The notes under the pieces were generated by a model that was not told where the DNA came from, did not search any database, and saw only the letters and a list, made by a program, of their open reading frames with translations. A DNA stretch of 14,440 nucleotides from DASQVO01 sp035640715 (lineage in GTDB: Bacteria > Actinomycetota > Actinomycetes > Streptosporangiales > Streptosporangiaceae), in contig DASQVO010000543.1 in NCBI GenBank assembly GCA_035640715.1, positions 1 through 14,440 of the forward strand. Direction: 5' to 3'. Positions 12,888 through 14,440 of this stretch are shown here, piece after piece. Position numbers and translations under genes: made by a program. The stretch's first letter is position 1. Each line of letters starts with the position of its first letter.

Positions 12888-13832
12888 CTACCTCCGTAAC
12901 CCGCGCGGGACGAGCGAGCGCAGGAAGAAGGCGAGGTTCCCGGGGCGCTCGGCCAGGCGGCGGACGAGGTAGCCGTACCAGTCGCTGCCGTAGGGGACGT
13001 AGACGCGGACCCGCGCTCCGGTGCTGGCCAGGCGCTGCTGCTCCGCGGGCCGGATGCCGTAGAGCATCTGGTATTCAAAGCTGTCCGCGGGCCGCCCGGC
13101 CAGCAGGGCCAGAGCCGTGGCGATCTCGATGAGCCTCGGATCGTGGGTGGCGAGCATCGGATAGCCCGGGCCGGCCATCAGAAGCCGCATGCAGCGCGCG
13201 AAAGAGCGGTCGACCTCCCGCTGTTTCGTGAACCCGATGCCGGCGGGCGCGTCATAGGCGCCCTTGCACAGCCTGACGCGGACTCCGGCGCGGGCGAGAT
13301 CCTGGCAGTCCTCCGCGCTGCGCCGCAGCCGGGCCTGGACGACGCACCCGAGATCGCCGAACTCCGCCCGCAGGTCCCCGGCGATGCGCAGCGTAGGCTC
13401 CACCGCCGTGTGCTCCTCGGCGTCGAGCGTCACCGTGGTTCCCGCGTCGCGGGCGGCGGCACAGATCCGCGCGATGTTCTCCGCCGCGGTCTTCTCGCCG
13501 TTCTCGGGGAGGAACAGCCCCACCGCGGTCGCCTTGACGGAAACCTCGCATCCGGCGCCGGCCGTCAGCCCTGCCGCCGACAGCTCGCCGAGCAGCCGGA
13601 CGTATTCGTCGGTGACCTCGGACGCCTGGCGTGAATCGGTGGTGTCCTCACCGAGATAGTCGAGCGTCACGAGCAGCCCGCTGGCCCGAAGCCGGCGCGC
13701 GGCCTCCACCGCGTCGGCCGTGACCTCGCCGGCGACATAGCGGTCGACGATCGCGCGGGCCGGCGCGGCCGTGCTGACAGCCCGGCGCATCCGCTCGCTG
13801 GCTGCCGCCGCCAGAAGGGTTCGGCGCAGCAA
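12888..13832 (-). CDS. Proline dehydrogenase (monofunctional, FAD-dependent)
   Basis: A TIM-barrel FAD enzyme oxidising proline to pyrroline-5-carboxylate, passing electrons to the quinone pool. From the TTG start it has 314 residues, typical of actinobacterial monofunctional enzymes. Motifs: DYLGED (58-63), LDAEEHT (136-142), LCKGAY (188-193), FEYQMLYGIR (252-261), YVPYGSDWYGY (278-288) and RRLAERPGN (291-299). I chose TTG at 13830-13832 because GGGGAGG lies nine bases before it and MLRRTLLAAAASERMRRAV matches the family N-terminus as I know it. The GTG at 13851-13853 would place that ribosome site inside the coding region. An AT-rich inverted repeat lies just upstream. The partner P5C dehydrogenase is not in the window. 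Confidence 0.93.
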   Translation of the reverse strand: MLRRTLLAAAASERMRRAVSTAAPARAIVDRYVAGEVTADAVEAARRLRASGLLVTLDYLGEDTTDSRQASEVTDEYVRLLGELSAAGLTAGAGCEVSVKATAVGLFLPENGEKTAAENIARICAAARDAGTTVTLDAEEHTAVEPTLRIAGDLRAEFGDLGCVVQARLRRSAEDCQDLARAGVRVRLCKGAYDAPAGIGFTKQREVDRSFARCMRLLMAGPGYPMLATHDPRLIEIATALALLAGRPADSFEYQMLYGIRPAEQQRLASTGARVRVYVPYGSDWYGYLVRRLAERPGNLAFFLRSLVPRGLRR

Positions 13833-13863
13833 GAAAGTTGACCTCCCCGGCACTATTCCGCTT

Positions 13864-13880
13864 CCCGAAAATATTTCAGG
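13864..13880. promoter_or_regulatory. Inverted repeat in the proline dehydrogenase promoter region, candidate operator
   Basis: CCCGAAA-ATA-TTTCAGG is a 17-base inverted repeat with one mismatch, in a short AT-rich patch between the ygfZ-like stop and proline dehydrogenase. On the minus strand it contains TATTTT, a plausible -10 box, but I see no good -35. It could bind a regulator of proline catabolism; none is identified here. Confidence 0.45.
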
Positions 13881-13905
13881 GCACGGAACCTGCTCGCACG
13901 GCGGC

Positions 13906-14440
13906 CTAATGCCGCGCGAACGCCGACCTGTCGATCTTGACGTTAGCGCCCGCGTCGGGCGGCACGATCACTTCCTGAGCGGCGGCTACGCCCCCGGCCA
14001 GGAGCGTCTCCTCTACCGGCACGGTCCTGCGCACCAGGGCCAGCGCGATCGGGCCCAGCTCGAAGTGCCGCGCGGCCGACCCGACGAAACCGACCGCCTT
14101 GCCCTCCAGCTCCACCTCGTCACCGTGGCCGGGCAGCCGGTCGACGCTTCCATCGAGGTGCAGGAAGACCAGCCGCCGCGGCGGATGGCCGAGGTTGTGC
14201 ACCCGCGCGACCGTCTCCTGGCCCCGGTAGCAGCCCTTTGACAGGTGTACGGCGGAAGAGATCCAGCCGGCCTCGTGCGGGATCGTCTTATGGTCGGTGT
14301 CCAGGCCGAACCGGGGCTCATGCGCCGCAATCCGGAGCGCCTCATACGCCCACATCCCGGCCAGCCGGGCCCCGCGCTGCCGTGCCTCGCCCGCGATGCT
14401 GGCGAGCTGCTCCCGGGGGATCAGATAATCGGTGCCCAGC
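13906..14440 (-). CDS. ygfZ: YgfZ/GcvT-like folate-binding protein (partial, N-terminus outside window)
   Basis: The frame is open from the right edge (first full codon 14437-14439) to TAG at 13906-13908, giving the last 177 residues of a protein usually 300-350 long. The signature KGCYRGQE with its conserved cysteine is encoded near 14214-14240 and is followed by TVARVHNLGHPPRRLVFLHLDG, diagnostic for the YgfZ/GcvT-related tetrahydrofolate-binding family. Downstream is the C-terminal barrel (GKAVGFVGSAA; ALVRRTV). YgfZ proteins assist folate-dependent maintenance of certain iron-sulfur enzymes. It ends 73 bases before the proline dehydrogenase TTG. Whether the two share a transcript is unclear because a promoter-like AT-rich patch separates them. 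Confidence 0.94.
   Translation of the reverse strand, partial: LGTDYLIPREQLASIAGEARQRGARLAGMWAYEALRIAAHEPRFGLDTDHKTIPHEAGWISSAVHLSKGCYRGQETVARVHNLGHPPRRLVFLHLDGSVDRLPGHGDEVELEGKAVGFVGSAARHFELGPIALALVRRTVPVEETLLAGGVAAAQEVIVPPDAGANVKIDRSAFARH

Overview
The window is GC-rich chromosomal DNA (about 70% G+C by eye). Every protein gene I can support lies on the minus strand, so transcription runs from high to low coordinates. Gene content points to a filamentous or related high-GC actinomycete. The markers are a Rex–hemA–hemC–hemD–hemB run, a HemD carrying an N-terminal methyltransferase-like domain, a BldC/excisionase-type small regulator beside the 32-residue ribosomal protein bS22, and a short monofunctional proline dehydrogenase. 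I cannot name the genus from sequence alone.

Layout in transcription order (right to left): the 3' part of a YgfZ/GcvT-like folate-binding gene (13906-14440, cut by the window edge); proline dehydrogenase, with a likely TTG start (12888-13832); proC (12043-12843); an acuC-type deacetylase (10781-11980); a small HTH regulator (10261-10464); bS22 (10028-10126); a large membrane protein with a C-terminal ABM domain (8470-9933); a small glutaredoxin-like protein (8214-8462); then a promoter/operator gap with a near-perfect Rex site; rex (7238-8020), hemA (5784-7226), hemC (4834-5784), a cobA-like/hemD fusion (3233-4837) and hemB (2126-3109); a 387-base non-coding stretch; a primase-polymerase-like gene (1061-1738); and the 5' part of hemL (1-957, cut by the window edge).

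The central block encodes the C5 haem/tetrapyrrole pathway. HemA makes glutamate-1-semialdehyde from Glu-tRNA, HemL makes 5-aminolevulinate, HemB makes porphobilinogen, HemC makes hydroxymethylbilane, and HemD makes uroporphyrinogen III. Rex heads the block and has its own operator upstream, so NADH/NAD+ state should set expression of rex-hemACD, as described for Streptomyces. hemA/hemC and hemC/hemD overlap at stop/start codons. hemB follows after a 123-base gap holding a tandem octamer, a strong hairpin and a possible 7-codon leader ORF. The wider order proC – HTH regulator – bS22 – (variable genes) – glutaredoxin-like – hemACDB matches the mycobacterial Rv0500-Rv0512 neighbourhood as I remember it, so most of the window is conserved core chromosome rather than an island.

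I see no mobile element, CRISPR array, tRNA or rRNA, and no clear new defence or biosynthetic system. The least explained parts are the membrane-ABM fusion, the primase-like protein with an altered catalytic motif next to hemL, the repeat-rich 387-base gap, and the hemB leader.
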